Below are positions 45,094-52,601 of a DNA stretch of 64,000 nucleotides, piece after piece (position 1 is the first letter of the stretch; every line of letters starts with the position of its first letter). Source of the stretch: Candidatus Leptovillus gracilis (GTDB lineage Bacteria; Chloroflexota; Anaerolineae; Promineifilales; Promineifilaceae); the NCBI GenBank assembly GCA_016716065.1, contig JADJXA010000003.1:558001-622000 (forward strand). The letters are read 5' to 3'. Position numbers and translations under genes: made by a program. The notes beneath the pieces were generated by a model. It saw only the letters and a list, made by a program, of their open reading frames with translations, made no database searches and had not been told where the DNA came from.

Positions 45094-45519
45094 ACGTCAA
45101 TTATCTAACATCCCCGGTAACTGCCAAACGCTCTGTCCTTCGGCGGCAACCCAATTGCGGTAGGGGCGCGACGGCGCGGATAGGTGGCTAATCTAACATT
45201 GTCAAAGTAATATCTCAATCATCGAGGGAGCCTCCGGGGGATTTGTCGCGGCCACCACGGCCGTCTTTAGCCCCGTTTACGGGACGTCGTTTTTTAGCCT
45301 GGGGCTTTAGCTCCAGGCGCAGCGGGCAACCGACGACGACCAGCGCTAAAGCGCCGGTCTATCAAACAACGCCGGGTAAACCCGGCTTTTACCCCTTTGC
45401 TACCGATTACCCCAACATATTGAAAAAATACGTTTGAAAAAAGTGCAAACATGGTGCTATCCTTACAGACCTGACAGGTTCCCAAAAACCTGCCAGGTCT
45501 TAACCAAAGGAGCGCATAG
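45094..45519. other. Intergenic region with several hairpins, no gene seen
   Basis: This 426-bp spacer lies between the divergent DUF2723 and type IIG genes. It contains GCCTGG-GGCTTTAGCT-CCAGGC (about 45298-45319), AGCGCTAAAGCGCC, GCCGGGTAAACCCGGC (45371-45386) and, just before the type IIG gene, an AGACCTGACAGG REP copy. AAAGGAG directly precedes the next start. No coding frame with a plausible product was seen. Confidence 0.55.
45467..45500. repeat. REP palindrome (GACCTGACAGGTCT family), copy 1
   Basis: AGACCTGACAGGTT and AACCTGCCAGGTCT are inverted around CCCAAA, 20 bases before the type IIG gene. Confidence 0.75.
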
Positions 45520-48500
45520 ATGGCCGACAGTTCGCCGCAGTTACCCTTAAGCCTTGCCTCGCACAACAACCAATCCCTCTTTTCTGACCATTACCTGGAC
45601 GCTATTTTGCGCCGGGGCGATGCCTGGCGGGCGGCCATCCCCCAGGCGGCCGCCTTTCTGGTCTGGCTGCGCGAGTTGTACGCCCAGGAGAAGGCGCAGC
45701 TGCCCCATTACAACGAGAACCAGCTTGAGGACAAGTGGTTTAAGCCGATTTTTGCCCGGCTGGGGCTGGCGCATTGGGAGGGGCAGGCGGTTATCCCCGG
45801 CTGGCAGGGCAAAATCAAGAAGCCGGACTTTTTCTTTTTCCCCGATGCGGCGGCGCGGCAAACGGCCGTTTCCCAACAAAACAGCCTCTCCTACGCCCAA
45901 TCCGCTCTGGCTGTCTGCGAGGTGAAGCAGTGGGGCGTCAACCTGAGCCGCAAGACCGGCGCGCAGCCCATCTTCGCCGACCAGAACCCGATGTACCAGA
46001 TTGACACCTACCTGACGCTGACCGGGTTGGAGTGGGGGATGTTGAGCAACGGCCGTTTCTGGCGGCTGCTGCACAAATCCTCCTCCCGCACGTTGGAGAC
46101 TTACTTTGAGGTGGATTTGCTGGCGGCGTTGGAGGAAGGGGATGAGACGAAGGGAACGGCCGTCATCCTCTACTTCTGGCTCTTCTTCAACCAGGCCGCC
46201 TTCCGGCCGGGGGGCGACGGCCGTACCTTTCTCGCCGACGCCCTGGCCCAGAGCCGCGCCTATGCCGTCGCCCTGGAAGCCGATTTGCGCGACAACGCCT
46301 ACCGCGCCCTGGAGCAGCTGATCATCGGCTTCTTCGCCGGGGACGCCGCCCTGGACGCCGCCAATCCCGCCCAACGCGCCGAGGTCTACCAGAACAGCCT
46401 CTACCTGCTCTATCGCCTGCTCTTCATCTTCTATGGCGAAAGCCGCGCCCTGCTGCCCATCCAGCAGCCCATCTACCAGGAGCAGTATTCGCTGCAACAA
46501 TTGGCCGGCAAAATAGATAGCCGGCGCAGCCAGCTAAGCCATCTGCCCACCACCGGCCGCCGCTATTGGGACCAACTGCGTGAACTGTTCCGCCTGATCA
46601 GCGGCGTGGACGCCCAATTGAACGCCGATTTGGGCCTGCCGCGCTACAACGGCGGCCTCTTCGACCCGGCGCAGCATCCTTTTTTGGAGGCCCACTTTGT
46701 CGGCGACCGGGCGTTGGCCCAGGCGATTGATTATCTGGCGACCCGGCGCATCATCCAGGCGGGCGGCAAGCCGGAATATCAGCGGGTGGATTACCGCACC
46801 CTCGACGTGCGCCAGCTAGGCTCCATCTACGAAGGGCTGCTGGAGTACAAGGTGGCCGTCGCCACCGAGGAGATGGTGACGATCAGCCAGAAGGGGGTGG
46901 AGACGTGGGTTCCGCTGGCGCAAAGGGGGCGGGCGAAGAGCTACGGCGACCGCCGCCAGCCGGGCGAATTGTACCTGACCACCGACAAAGGGGAGCGCAA
47001 AGCGACCGGCTCCTACTACACCCCCGATTACATCGTCGAATACATCGTCGCCAACACCCTCGGCCCCCTCGTAGAGCAAGCCCGCCACCGCGCCGCCCTC
47101 GCCTCTTCCTCTAGCTCTTCCTCTAGCTCTAGCTCTAGCTCTAGCTCTCCCTCCACCTTCGCCAACCACTTCATCGCCGAAATCCTGCGCCTGAACGTCC
47201 TCGACCCGGCGATGGGGTCCGGCCACTTCCTGGTGGAAGCAACCCATTACCTGGCCCGCGCCCTCGCCACCAATGAGTACACCCCCTCCTCCTCTAGCTC
47301 TAGCTCTAGCTCTAGCTCTAGCTCCAGCTCTAGCTCCGACCTCCTCTACTGGAAACGGCGCGTCGTCGAAGCGTGCATCTATGGCGTGGACAAGAATCCG
47401 ATGGCCGTGGAGTTGGCGAAGTTGTCGCTGTGGCTGAAAACGGCCGCCGCCGACAAACCGCTCTCCTTCCTGGACCATCACCTGCAACATGGCGACAGCC
47501 TGATTGGGGCGTGGTTGGCTGATTTAGCCGCGCCGCCGCAAAGGGTGGCCAAACCTGACAGGTCTCCGCAGACCTGTCAGGTTCCCCTGTTCGACGAAGG
47601 GGCGTTTACCCAGGATATGTTCCGGGCGGTGGGCGGCGTGATGCGGATTGAGCGCCTGCCGACCGACGACATTGAGACGGTCCACGCCAAAGAGGCGGCC
47701 TGGCGAGACATCCAGCAGACGCACGTGGCCCGCTGGCGGCGGCTGGCCGACCTGTGGGTGAGCGCCTATTTTGGCAATGGGCTGAGCGCGGAGGAGTACC
47801 GCGCCCTGGCCGACCGGCTGCAAGGGCGGGAGAGCCTGTTGAGTGCAGCGCAGGCGGCGGCTTTTTTGGGCCATCCGGCGGCGGCGGCGAACGATTATTT
47901 TCATTGGGAGCTGGCTTTCCCGGAGGTGTTTTTTGATGAATACGGCCGTTCTTTGGGCGAGGCGGCCGGGTTTGATGCGGTGATTGGGAACCCGCCGTAT
48001 GTGCGGCAGGAGCAGATGGCCGCTATCAAGCCCTTTTTGCCGCAGGCTTACCAGCCGGTCTACAAAGGCACGGCCGATTTGTACGTTTATTTTTTGTACG
48101 GCGGCCTTCACTGGCTGCGTTCTGGCGGCTATCTTTCCTACATCGTCAACAACAAATGGCTGCGGGCCGGTTATGGCGATGGCTTGCGCGGTTATCTGGC
48201 GGAAAACGCCCACGTCAGGGAGATTGTGGATTTTGGTCACGCGCCCATTTTTGCCGATGCGGATACGTTTCCCTGTATTTTGATTTTGCAGAAACCGGAA
48301 GATGAACACGGCAACGCGGACAGCAAAACAACCATCTGCATATTTCCTCGCGCCGAATTGGACAAGGTAGAGATTGCCTCCTTCATTGCTAGCAATAGTT
48401 ACCGCGTCTTAAACAGTCGTTTCAGCAGCGCACCCTGGAGTTTAGAGCCAGAAGTGGTTGAACAGTTGATGGCCAAAGTAAAACAAAATGGCCTTCCCCT

Positions 48501-48651
48501 GCGAGAGTTTATCGGACAGTCGCCTTTTTACGGGATCAAAACCGGATTTAATGAAGCGTTTTTGATTGACACAGCCACACGAAATCTTCTGATCAGGATG
48601 ATCCGAATGCAGCAGCAATCATCAAGCCATATTTGCGCGGCCAGGATATAA
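45520..48651 (+). CDS. Type IIG restriction-methylase (Eco57I-like), N-terminal and methylase part
   Basis: The first 1043 residues are a fused restriction-modification enzyme. The N-terminus has a possible PD-(D/E)xK nuclease (KKPDFFFFPD...AVCEVKQWGVN, residues about 103-145). A helical region and KATGSYYTPDYIVEYIV follow, then methylase motif I LDPAMGSGHFLVE near 560 and motif IV VIGNPPYVRQEQ at Asn824. This gives adenine-N6 methylation and cleavage by one polypeptide. Two polyserine runs, 15 residues from 529 and 17 from 590, flank motif I, and a REP palindrome supplies residues 678-688. The frame breaks near 48585-48590 and continues in the next two entries. Confidence 0.82.
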   Translation: MADSSPQLPLSLASHNNQSLFSDHYLDAILRRGDAWRAAIPQAAAFLVWLRELYAQEKAQLPHYNENQLEDKWFKPIFARLGLAHWEGQAVIPGWQGKIKKPDFFFFPDAAARQTAVSQQNSLSYAQSALAVCEVKQWGVNLSRKTGAQPIFADQNPMYQIDTYLTLTGLEWGMLSNGRFWRLLHKSSSRTLETYFEVDLLAALEEGDETKGTAVILYFWLFFNQAAFRPGGDGRTFLADALAQSRAYAVALEADLRDNAYRALEQLIIGFFAGDAALDAANPAQRAEVYQNSLYLLYRLLFIFYGESRALLPIQQPIYQEQYSLQQLAGKIDSRRSQLSHLPTTGRRYWDQLRELFRLISGVDAQLNADLGLPRYNGGLFDPAQHPFLEAHFVGDRALAQAIDYLATRRIIQAGGKPEYQRVDYRTLDVRQLGSIYEGLLEYKVAVATEEMVTISQKGVETWVPLAQRGRAKSYGDRRQPGELYLTTDKGERKATGSYYTPDYIVEYIVANTLGPLVEQARHRAALASSSSSSSSSSSSSSSPSTFANHFIAEILRLNVLDPAMGSGHFLVEATHYLARALATNEYTPSSSSSSSSSSSSSSSSSDLLYWKRRVVEACIYGVDKNPMAVELAKLSLWLKTAAADKPLSFLDHHLQHGDSLIGAWLADLAAPPQRVAKPDRSPQTCQVPLFDEGAFTQDMFRAVGGVMRIERLPTDDIETVHAKEAAWRDIQQTHVARWRRLADLWVSAYFGNGLSAEEYRALADRLQGRESLLSAAQAAAFLGHPAAAANDYFHWELAFPEVFFDEYGRSLGEAAGFDAVIGNPPYVRQEQMAAIKPFLPQAYQPVYKGTADLYVYFLYGGLHWLRSGGYLSYIVNNKWLRAGYGDGLRGYLAENAHVREIVDFGHAPIFADADTFPCILILQKPEDEHGNADSKTTICIFPRAELDKVEIASFIASNSYRVLNSRFSSAPWSLEPEVVEQLMAKVKQNGLPLREFIGQSPFYGIKTGFNEAFLIDTATRNLLIRMIRMQQQSSSHICAARI
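47104..47148 (+). repeat. AGCTCT hexamer tract encoding 15 serines (tract 1)
   Basis: Units of TCTAGC/TCTTCC are read in frame as Ser only, just before methylase motif I of the type IIG gene. They share the CTCTAG word with the spacer at 5308-5380. Confidence 0.8.
47287..47337 (+). repeat. AGCTCT hexamer tract encoding 17 serines (tract 2)
   Basis: A second TCTAGC tract lies about 180 bp downstream of the first, between motif I and the LLYWKRRVVEACIYGVDKNPMAVELAKL region (motif II). Confidence 0.8.
47552..47583 (+). repeat. REP palindrome inside the type IIG gene, copy 2
   Basis: AACCTGACAGGTCT and AGACCTGTCAGGTT are inverted around CCGC and read in frame as ..PDRSPQTCQVP... The insertion keeps the frame. 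Confidence 0.82.
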
Positions 48652-48959
48652 AGCGTTGGTCTCCACAATGGGCAGACCTATGGATGGTTCTTTTGAAGTC
48701 CAGCGAGAATTATGTCTGGCCCTGGAGCGATGCTGGCGAACAAGCGGAAGCAATTTTTGCAGCAACGTACCCGTCCATTTACAAGTTTTTTGCACCGTTC
48801 CAAAAGCAAATGATGAAGCGGTGGGACAAAGGTCGTTTCTGGTGGGAACTTCGGTCTTGTGCTTACTATGAGCAGTTCGAGAAGCCGAAAATCATCTATC
48901 AAAGAAATCCAATTCCACCCTGCTTACAGCTACGATACAGAAAATTTCTTCATAAATAA
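48591..48959 (+). pseudogene. Type IIG enzyme, middle fragment after a -1 frameshift
   Basis: This frame continues the type IIG protein: DQDDPNAAAIIKPYLRGQDIKRWSPQWADLWMVLLKS and FAPFQKQMMKRWDKGRFWWELRSCAYYEQFEKPKIIYQ are the target-recognition region of Eco57I-like enzymes. The join with the first part needs one extra base in AATCTTCT at 48583-48590. The frame fails again at the AAA run 48901-48903, beyond which its translation to 48959 is meaningless. ATG 48633 could give a separate small protein, but it would start mid-domain. Confidence 0.7.
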
Positions 48960-49527
48960 CAAGGTCTTCTTGCTACCTGTTGATGATCTGTATCTTCTTG
49001 CTGTGCTAAACTCGCCTTTGATGTGGTGGCATAACTGGCGTTATTTGCCTCACATGAAAGATGAGGCATTAAGCCCGAAAGGGGAGTTGATGGAATTGCT
49101 TCCCATCGCGCAGCCAACAGATGAGATTCGGGCGGGGGTGGAAACGGCCGTTACTCAGGTCATCGCCCTCGCCAAAGAGCAGCGTTCCATGATTGGCGAG
49201 CTATTGGACTGGCTGCGCGTTGAATTTGGCATTGCCGAGGTCGGGCAAAAGCTGGAATCATTCGCCGCGCTCAACAGCGTTGATTTCACGCAAGAAGTCA
49301 AGAAGCGGCGTCCCCGCGCCGCCGGTCTTTTGACCCCCGCCGCAGTCCGCACCCTGAAAAGCACCCACGAAACATACAGCGGCGACGTCCGCCAGCGACA
49401 AACCCACATCAACCAATTAGAAAACACCATCTCCAATCTGGTCAATCAGGCTTACGGCCTGACGGATGACGAAATCGCCTGGCTTTGGCAAACCGCCCCG
49501 CCGCGTATGCCTATTGCCGCGCCGTGA
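48859..49527 (+). pseudogene. Type IIG enzyme, C-terminal part after a +1 frameshift
   Basis: From 48904 this frame reads EIQFHPAYSYDTENFFINNKVFLLPVDDLYLLAVLNSPLMWW and continues to an end with QVIALAKEQRSMIGELLDWLRVEFGI and NQAYGLTDDEIAWLWQTAPPRMP, the usual type IIG/Eco57I C-terminus. Removing one A at 48901-48903 joins it to the middle fragment (YQ-EIQF). The complete product would be about 1335 residues. The residues before 48904 in this frame are out of phase. Homopolymer position makes a sequencing error as likely as a genuine mutation. Confidence 0.72.
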
Positions 49528-49530
49528 ACC

Positions 49531-49580
49531 CGGACCAGACACCTGACAGGTCTTCCGAGACCTGTCAGGTGTCTGGTCCG
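49531..49580. repeat. REP palindrome, 50 bp, copy 3
   Basis: CGGACCAGACACCTGACAGG and its complement flank TCTTCCGAGA, directly after the type IIG stop and upstream of the RAYT gene. Confidence 0.85.
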
Positions 49581-49602
49581 GCGCCGGGTCTCGCGTGGCC
49601 CC

Positions 49603-49650
49603 GCCCTTTAGACCTGACAGGTCTTCGGAGACCTGTCAGGTCTAAAGGGC
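49603..49650. repeat. REP palindrome, 48 bp, copy 4
   Basis: GCCCTTTAGACCTGACAGG and its complement flank TCTTCGGAGA. It ends six bases before the ATG at 49656 and 18 bases before the chosen RAYT start. Confidence 0.85.
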
Positions 49651-49667
49651 TATACATGGAGGAGCAG

Positions 49668-50303
49668 ATGCACACTATGCCCAAACTGCAATTTGGTCAG
49701 ACCTACCACATCTACAACCGGGGCGTTAACCGCTGCAACATCTTTCAGGAAAAGGCCAACTACCTTTACTTCCTCAAGCTGTTCACCCATTACATTGCGC
49801 CCATCGTTGACGTGTACGCCTACTGCCTGCTGCCCAATCATTTCCATTTCCTTCTCCACCTCAAGGCGTTCGAGGAGATATTGCGCGACCCGGAACTGCG
49901 TGATTTTTGGCCGCATACGCAGGCCGACCGGCCGCATCAATTCTTCTCCAACTTCTTCAACGCTTATGCCCGCGCTTTTAATGACCGCTATGGACGGACG
50001 GGGGCGCTGTTTCAACGGCCGTTTGGCCGCATCCCCGTTACCACCGAAGGCTACTTCTACAACCTCGTCACCTACATCCACCGCAACCCACAAAAACACG
50101 GGCTGGTAGACGATTTCCGCGACTGGCCCTACTGCTCCTACGACGCGATTGTTCATGATAAGGCGACGCGGGTGGGGAAAACGGCCGTTGTCGGCTGGTA
50201 CGGCAGTCTGGCCCACTTCCAGGAAGCCCACCAAACCGACCCGGACGAAGCCCGCCTGGCTCCCTGGCTGGGCGCGTTAGAGGATGAACAAAGCGATTGC
50301 TAA
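49668..50303 (+). CDS. REP-associated tyrosine transposase (RAYT, Y1/IS200-like)
   Basis: This 211-residue single-strand transposase has QTYHIYNRGVNRCNIF at the start, the HUH motif in LLPNHFHFLL (His58, His60), RTGALFQRPFGR and the catalytic tyrosine in TYIHRNPQKHGLVDD (Tyr136). These identify the TnpA_REP/RAYT group, single-copy relatives of IS200/IS605 transposases that mobilise or maintain REP palindromes. Two large REP palindromes lie immediately upstream and further copies lie at 45467, 47552 and 58052. GGAGGAG before 49668 selects this start. All catalytic residues are present, so it could be active. Confidence 0.9.
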   Translation: MHTMPKLQFGQTYHIYNRGVNRCNIFQEKANYLYFLKLFTHYIAPIVDVYAYCLLPNHFHFLLHLKAFEEILRDPELRDFWPHTQADRPHQFFSNFFNAYARAFNDRYGRTGALFQRPFGRIPVTTEGYFYNLVTYIHRNPQKHGLVDDFRDWPYCSYDAIVHDKATRVGKTAVVGWYGSLAHFQEAHQTDPDEARLAPWLGALEDEQSDC

Positions 50304-50419
50304 ACCAGATCACCTACCAGCTTGGCGGCCTCACGCCAGAAGGAATTCAAATCATCGAAACCAGCCCCAAACCAACTACAATAACGGGGAAGTCTAGCCC
50401 TTCGGCACAAAACCCTTAG
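50300..50419 (+). pseudogene. Relic C-terminus of a restriction-methylase-like gene
   Basis: In a frame overlapping the RAYT stop by four bases, KRLLNQITYQLGGLTPEGIQIIE.. ends at TAG 50419. The motif 'LVY-LYGLT-EEI-IIE' is a common ending of type IIG/Eco57I-type methylases. It suggests the RAYT/REP block landed in or near the end of such a gene, or that a second copy was lost. No start exists, so it is only a fragment. Confidence 0.35.
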
Positions 50420-50454
50420 AGTCTACGGCGGCAGGCGCAAGGCTGAGAAGTTTC

Positions 50455-50590
50455 TTTACTAGAAAAAAATTCTTCCTGGGAAGCATTGCTCCGTTTCCTT
50501 ACTAGAAAAAAAATTTTCTTCGGAAGAATCGCTCCGTTTCCTTACTAGAAAATTTTTTTTCTTCGGAAGAAATTCTTCCGAAGAAACCAT
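50455..50590. repeat. Three direct repeats of TTTCNTTACTAGAAAA with GGAAGAA hairpins
   Basis: TTTCTTTACTAGAAAA, TTTCCTTACTAGAAAA and TTTCCTTACTAGAAAA occur about 40-50 bp apart, each followed by TTCTTCGGAAGAA-like palindromes and GCTCCGTTTCC. It is strikingly AT-rich compared with the surroundings. Confidence 0.75.
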
Positions 50591-50592
50591 AG

Positions 50593-50682
50593 TAGGGGCG
50601 ACCCTTGTGCCCGCCCAATCGAGGGCGACCACAAGGGTCGCCCCTACCAGCCAAAATGTTTTTCTGACAATCTATAGTAACA
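50593..50682. repeat. GTAGGGGCGACC palindrome, copy 3
   Basis: GTAGGGGCGACCCTTGTG and CACAAGGGTCGCCCCTAC are followed by CCAGCCAAAATGTTT and ATCTATAG, the same tail as the copy at 40297-40386. Confidence 0.78.
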
Positions 50683-50689
50683 TCCGGCA

Positions 50690-50950
50690 TGGTTCATTTC
50701 AGTTGATTTGTGCTTTACAAATTTTGCAAAAAAGCGTGTCATGCTGAGAGCCTGTGCTGAGCTTGCCGAAGCATCCTCCGAAGCATCCTCCGAAGCATCC
50801 CGTTCCTCTAGCGTTAGCGGGATGCTTCCCCGTTCGACGTTGCTCAGGGCCGAAGACTCCGCTCAGACCTTGTCCTGAGCAACGCCGAAGGAATGACAAT
50901 GCCGCGTAAATTTGTAAAGAAGATGTTTCGCCCGATGAACCATGCCAATT
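50690..50950. repeat. Composite GTCATGCTGA element, copy B (inverted)
   Basis: Read on the minus strand it has the same terminal words as copy A: AACATCTTCTTTACAAATTT at one end and AATTTGTAAAGCACAAA with GAACCATG-like sequence at the other. Between them lie GTCATGCTGAGAGCC and CGAAGCATCC modules. With copy A it brackets about 7.7 kb. Confidence 0.72.
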
Positions 50951-50985
50951 TTTGCTTTAGCAACAGGCTGACAGGCGGCCGGCCA

Positions 50986-52260
50986 TTACTCTGGGCGTGC
51001 AGCCAGCACCGCCCTTACGGATGGAGCAGCCAGGAATTTTTGGCGCAAATTATCTTCTTCAATCGGGTACACAATCTGGTCAATTACCTCGGCGGCAATA
51101 CGATTGTGGGTGGCGGCCAGGGGGGCAATACCCACAATTTGCGCCAATCCGGCGTGAATCTGCCAGATAAGATTTTGCTGGCGCGTTTCATGGGCCAAAA
51201 AAAGCGCCTGCTGCCACTCTTGCTCAGCGGCCACGCCTTCACCAAATTGCTGGTAGCACAGGCCCAGACCATACAGCGCGCGGGCTTCAAAATGACGCGC
51301 TTTCCTCTTTTCCGCTTCCATGCGCAACGTTTGGCTGTATTGCAAAGCCACATCCGGCCGACCGCGTTCCAGTTCAGCGTGTATCAGAGAATCCAACACC
51401 TGAAAACGCACATCCGGGTCGCCGTTGGCCTCGCTCAGACGTAAGGCGTCGTACAGGTGGGCGATGCCTTCATCCACTTCTCCAATGCGGCACAAATCCA
51501 CCCCCAAATTACGCAGTAGATCATCCTGGGGCATGGTAAAGCGCGTCTGGCTGATCAGCGCCAGCGCTTCACGATGGTAGGCCAACGCCTGCTCGAAATC
51601 GAACAGGCATTGATAACATTCGCCCAGATTATTCAGAATGGTGCAGCGTAAAATGGGGCTGACATGCTCGGATTCTTGCAAGGCGCGTTGAAAAGCCCGA
51701 ATCGCTTTGTCCATGTGCCATTGGTCCATACGCACAACGCCAATCCAACTATTGGTGCGGGCAACCTCTGTGCGGTTGCCAATTTGCTCAAAAAGCGCCA
51801 GCGCTTTTTGCATGTTGTGGATGGCTTCTTCGGTGCGGCCTTGATGGGCGTAGGCGCGGCCCAAGACCTGGAAAGCAGCGGCGCGGCCGGCCGAATAATT
51901 CAGGGCTTCGGTCAATTGCAGCGCTTCGCGGCAGGCTTGCATGGCCTCATCGTAGCTGCCCATGCTGTTGTGTTGGTTAGCCAACAAAGTCAGGGCGTCT
52001 ACGGCTTGCTCGCCAGAACCGGCATCCATGTATGTTTGCTCGAAGCAAGCCAGAGCCTCTTGCTGCTGGCCGAGCAAACGATAGAGACGGCCGTTTTCCC
52101 GCAGCGCCTCCAACCGTATCTCCCGTACCCCCGGCTCGGCGGCTCCCCCTTCTGTTTGGGCAATCAGTTCGGCGTAATAGCGCACGGCCGTATCGTTCGC
52201 CTCGTTGTCACGGGCGATGGTTGCGCGCTGTAAAAGCTGTGCTAAGTGTGCTACATCCAT
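50986..52260 (-). CDS. TPR-repeat protein
   Basis: This protein of about 424 residues consists of roughly nine tetratricopeptide repeats, such as GRAAAFQVLGRAYAHQGRTEEAIHNMQKALALFEQ and CTILNNLGECYQCLFDFEQALAYHREALALIS, with no other domain. The repeats form a protein-binding superhelix; similar arrays form the sensor part of Chloroflexota LuxR-type regulators, but there is no DNA-binding or enzymatic segment here. No signal peptide, so cytoplasmic. The ATG at 52260 follows CTGGAGA. Its 3' end adjoins the composite repeat. The partner is unknown. Confidence 0.85.
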   Translation of the reverse strand: MDVAHLAQLLQRATIARDNEANDTAVRYYAELIAQTEGGAAEPGVREIRLEALRENGRLYRLLGQQQEALACFEQTYMDAGSGEQAVDALTLLANQHNSMGSYDEAMQACREALQLTEALNYSAGRAAAFQVLGRAYAHQGRTEEAIHNMQKALALFEQIGNRTEVARTNSWIGVVRMDQWHMDKAIRAFQRALQESEHVSPILRCTILNNLGECYQCLFDFEQALAYHREALALISQTRFTMPQDDLLRNLGVDLCRIGEVDEGIAHLYDALRLSEANGDPDVRFQVLDSLIHAELERGRPDVALQYSQTLRMEAEKRKARHFEARALYGLGLCYQQFGEGVAAEQEWQQALFLAHETRQQNLIWQIHAGLAQIVGIAPLAATHNRIAAEVIDQIVYPIEEDNLRQKFLAAPSVRAVLAARPE

Positions 52261-52389
52261 CTTTTTTCTCCAGGGCGAAGTGTAGCACAATCAAAAACCT
52301 GGGTACACCCCAAAGCCGCGGCCATCCCTAGATTTCACGGAGACATCACAATGTGGGTTGCAAAACCTGGCAAGCCTTCTGACGCCTGC

Positions 52390-52503
52390 TGGTTGACTGA
52401 CAAATCTCAGATTTTCACCGCGGAGAGCGCGGAGATTTTTTCTGGTACAGCCTCCGCGCTTTCTGCGTTCTCCGCGGTTAGATAAGTTTTGTCAGTCAAT
52501 CAG
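52390..52503. mobile_element. MITE-like element, about 114 bp, with 9-bp direct flanks
   Basis: Its ends TGGTTGACTGACAAA and, inverted, TGATTGACTGACAAA match at 14 of 15 positions. Inside are ACCGCGGAGA / TCTCCGCGGT arms. GACGCCTGC occurs directly on both sides (52381-52389 and 52504-52512), like a target duplication. Removing the element and one flank restores a hairpin AAAACCTGGCAAGC / GCCTGCCGGGTTTT. It encodes nothing and has no transposase in the window. Confidence 0.6.
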
Positions 52504-52542
52504 GACGCCTGCCGGGTTTTTAGATCTCACGGCCGCTGCCTC

Positions 52543-52572
52543 TTGACAACATATCTCTATCTATGCTTTAAT
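52543..52572 (+). promoter_or_regulatory. Predicted promoter of the lacI-GH65-sugar ABC operon
   Basis: TTGACA (52543-52548) and TTTAAT (52567-52572) are separated by 18 bases. The -35 is consensus and the -10 matches five of six. The start point would fall at about 52579, inside the operator. Confidence 0.6.
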
Positions 52573-52576
52573 AGAG

Positions 52577-52601
52577 GCGAACGTTCGGGCGAACGTTCGC
52601 C
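52577..52601. promoter_or_regulatory. Tandem LacI-type operator, two GCGAACGTTCG palindromes
   Basis: CGAACGTTCG occurs at 52578-52587 and 52590-52599, the second within GCGAACGTTCGC. Their centres are 12 bp apart, so they lie on nearly the same face of the helix. The central CG step is typical of LacI/PurR-family sites. Placed at the transcription start, it should repress its own operon through the downstream LacI protein. Confidence 0.65.

Larger units (their letters stand above)
50304..50985. other. Repeat-rich intergenic region
   Basis: About 680 bp between the RAYT and TPR genes, holding in order: the gene relic, three tandem TTACTAGAAAA units (about 50455-50590), a GTAGGGGCGACC palindrome, and the inverted composite element. 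Open frames within these are spurious. Confidence 0.6.

Noticed and set aside
49485..49667. N-terminal extension of the RAYT protein
   Set aside because: The upstream frame is made of two REP palindromes and has no ribosome binding site; GGAGGAG supports the start at 49668.
50455..50590. CRISPR-like array
   Set aside because: Only three units, irregular spacing, AT-rich and no cas genes in the window.
50699..50899. Small open frame in the inverted composite repeat
   Set aside because: Its sequence is the repeat itself, also found noncoding at 42.7-43.0 kb.
52381..52519. Simple rho-independent terminator between the TPR and lacI genes
   Set aside because: The hairpin arms are separated by a 114-bp element with its own inverted ends, so the present form is not a working terminator.
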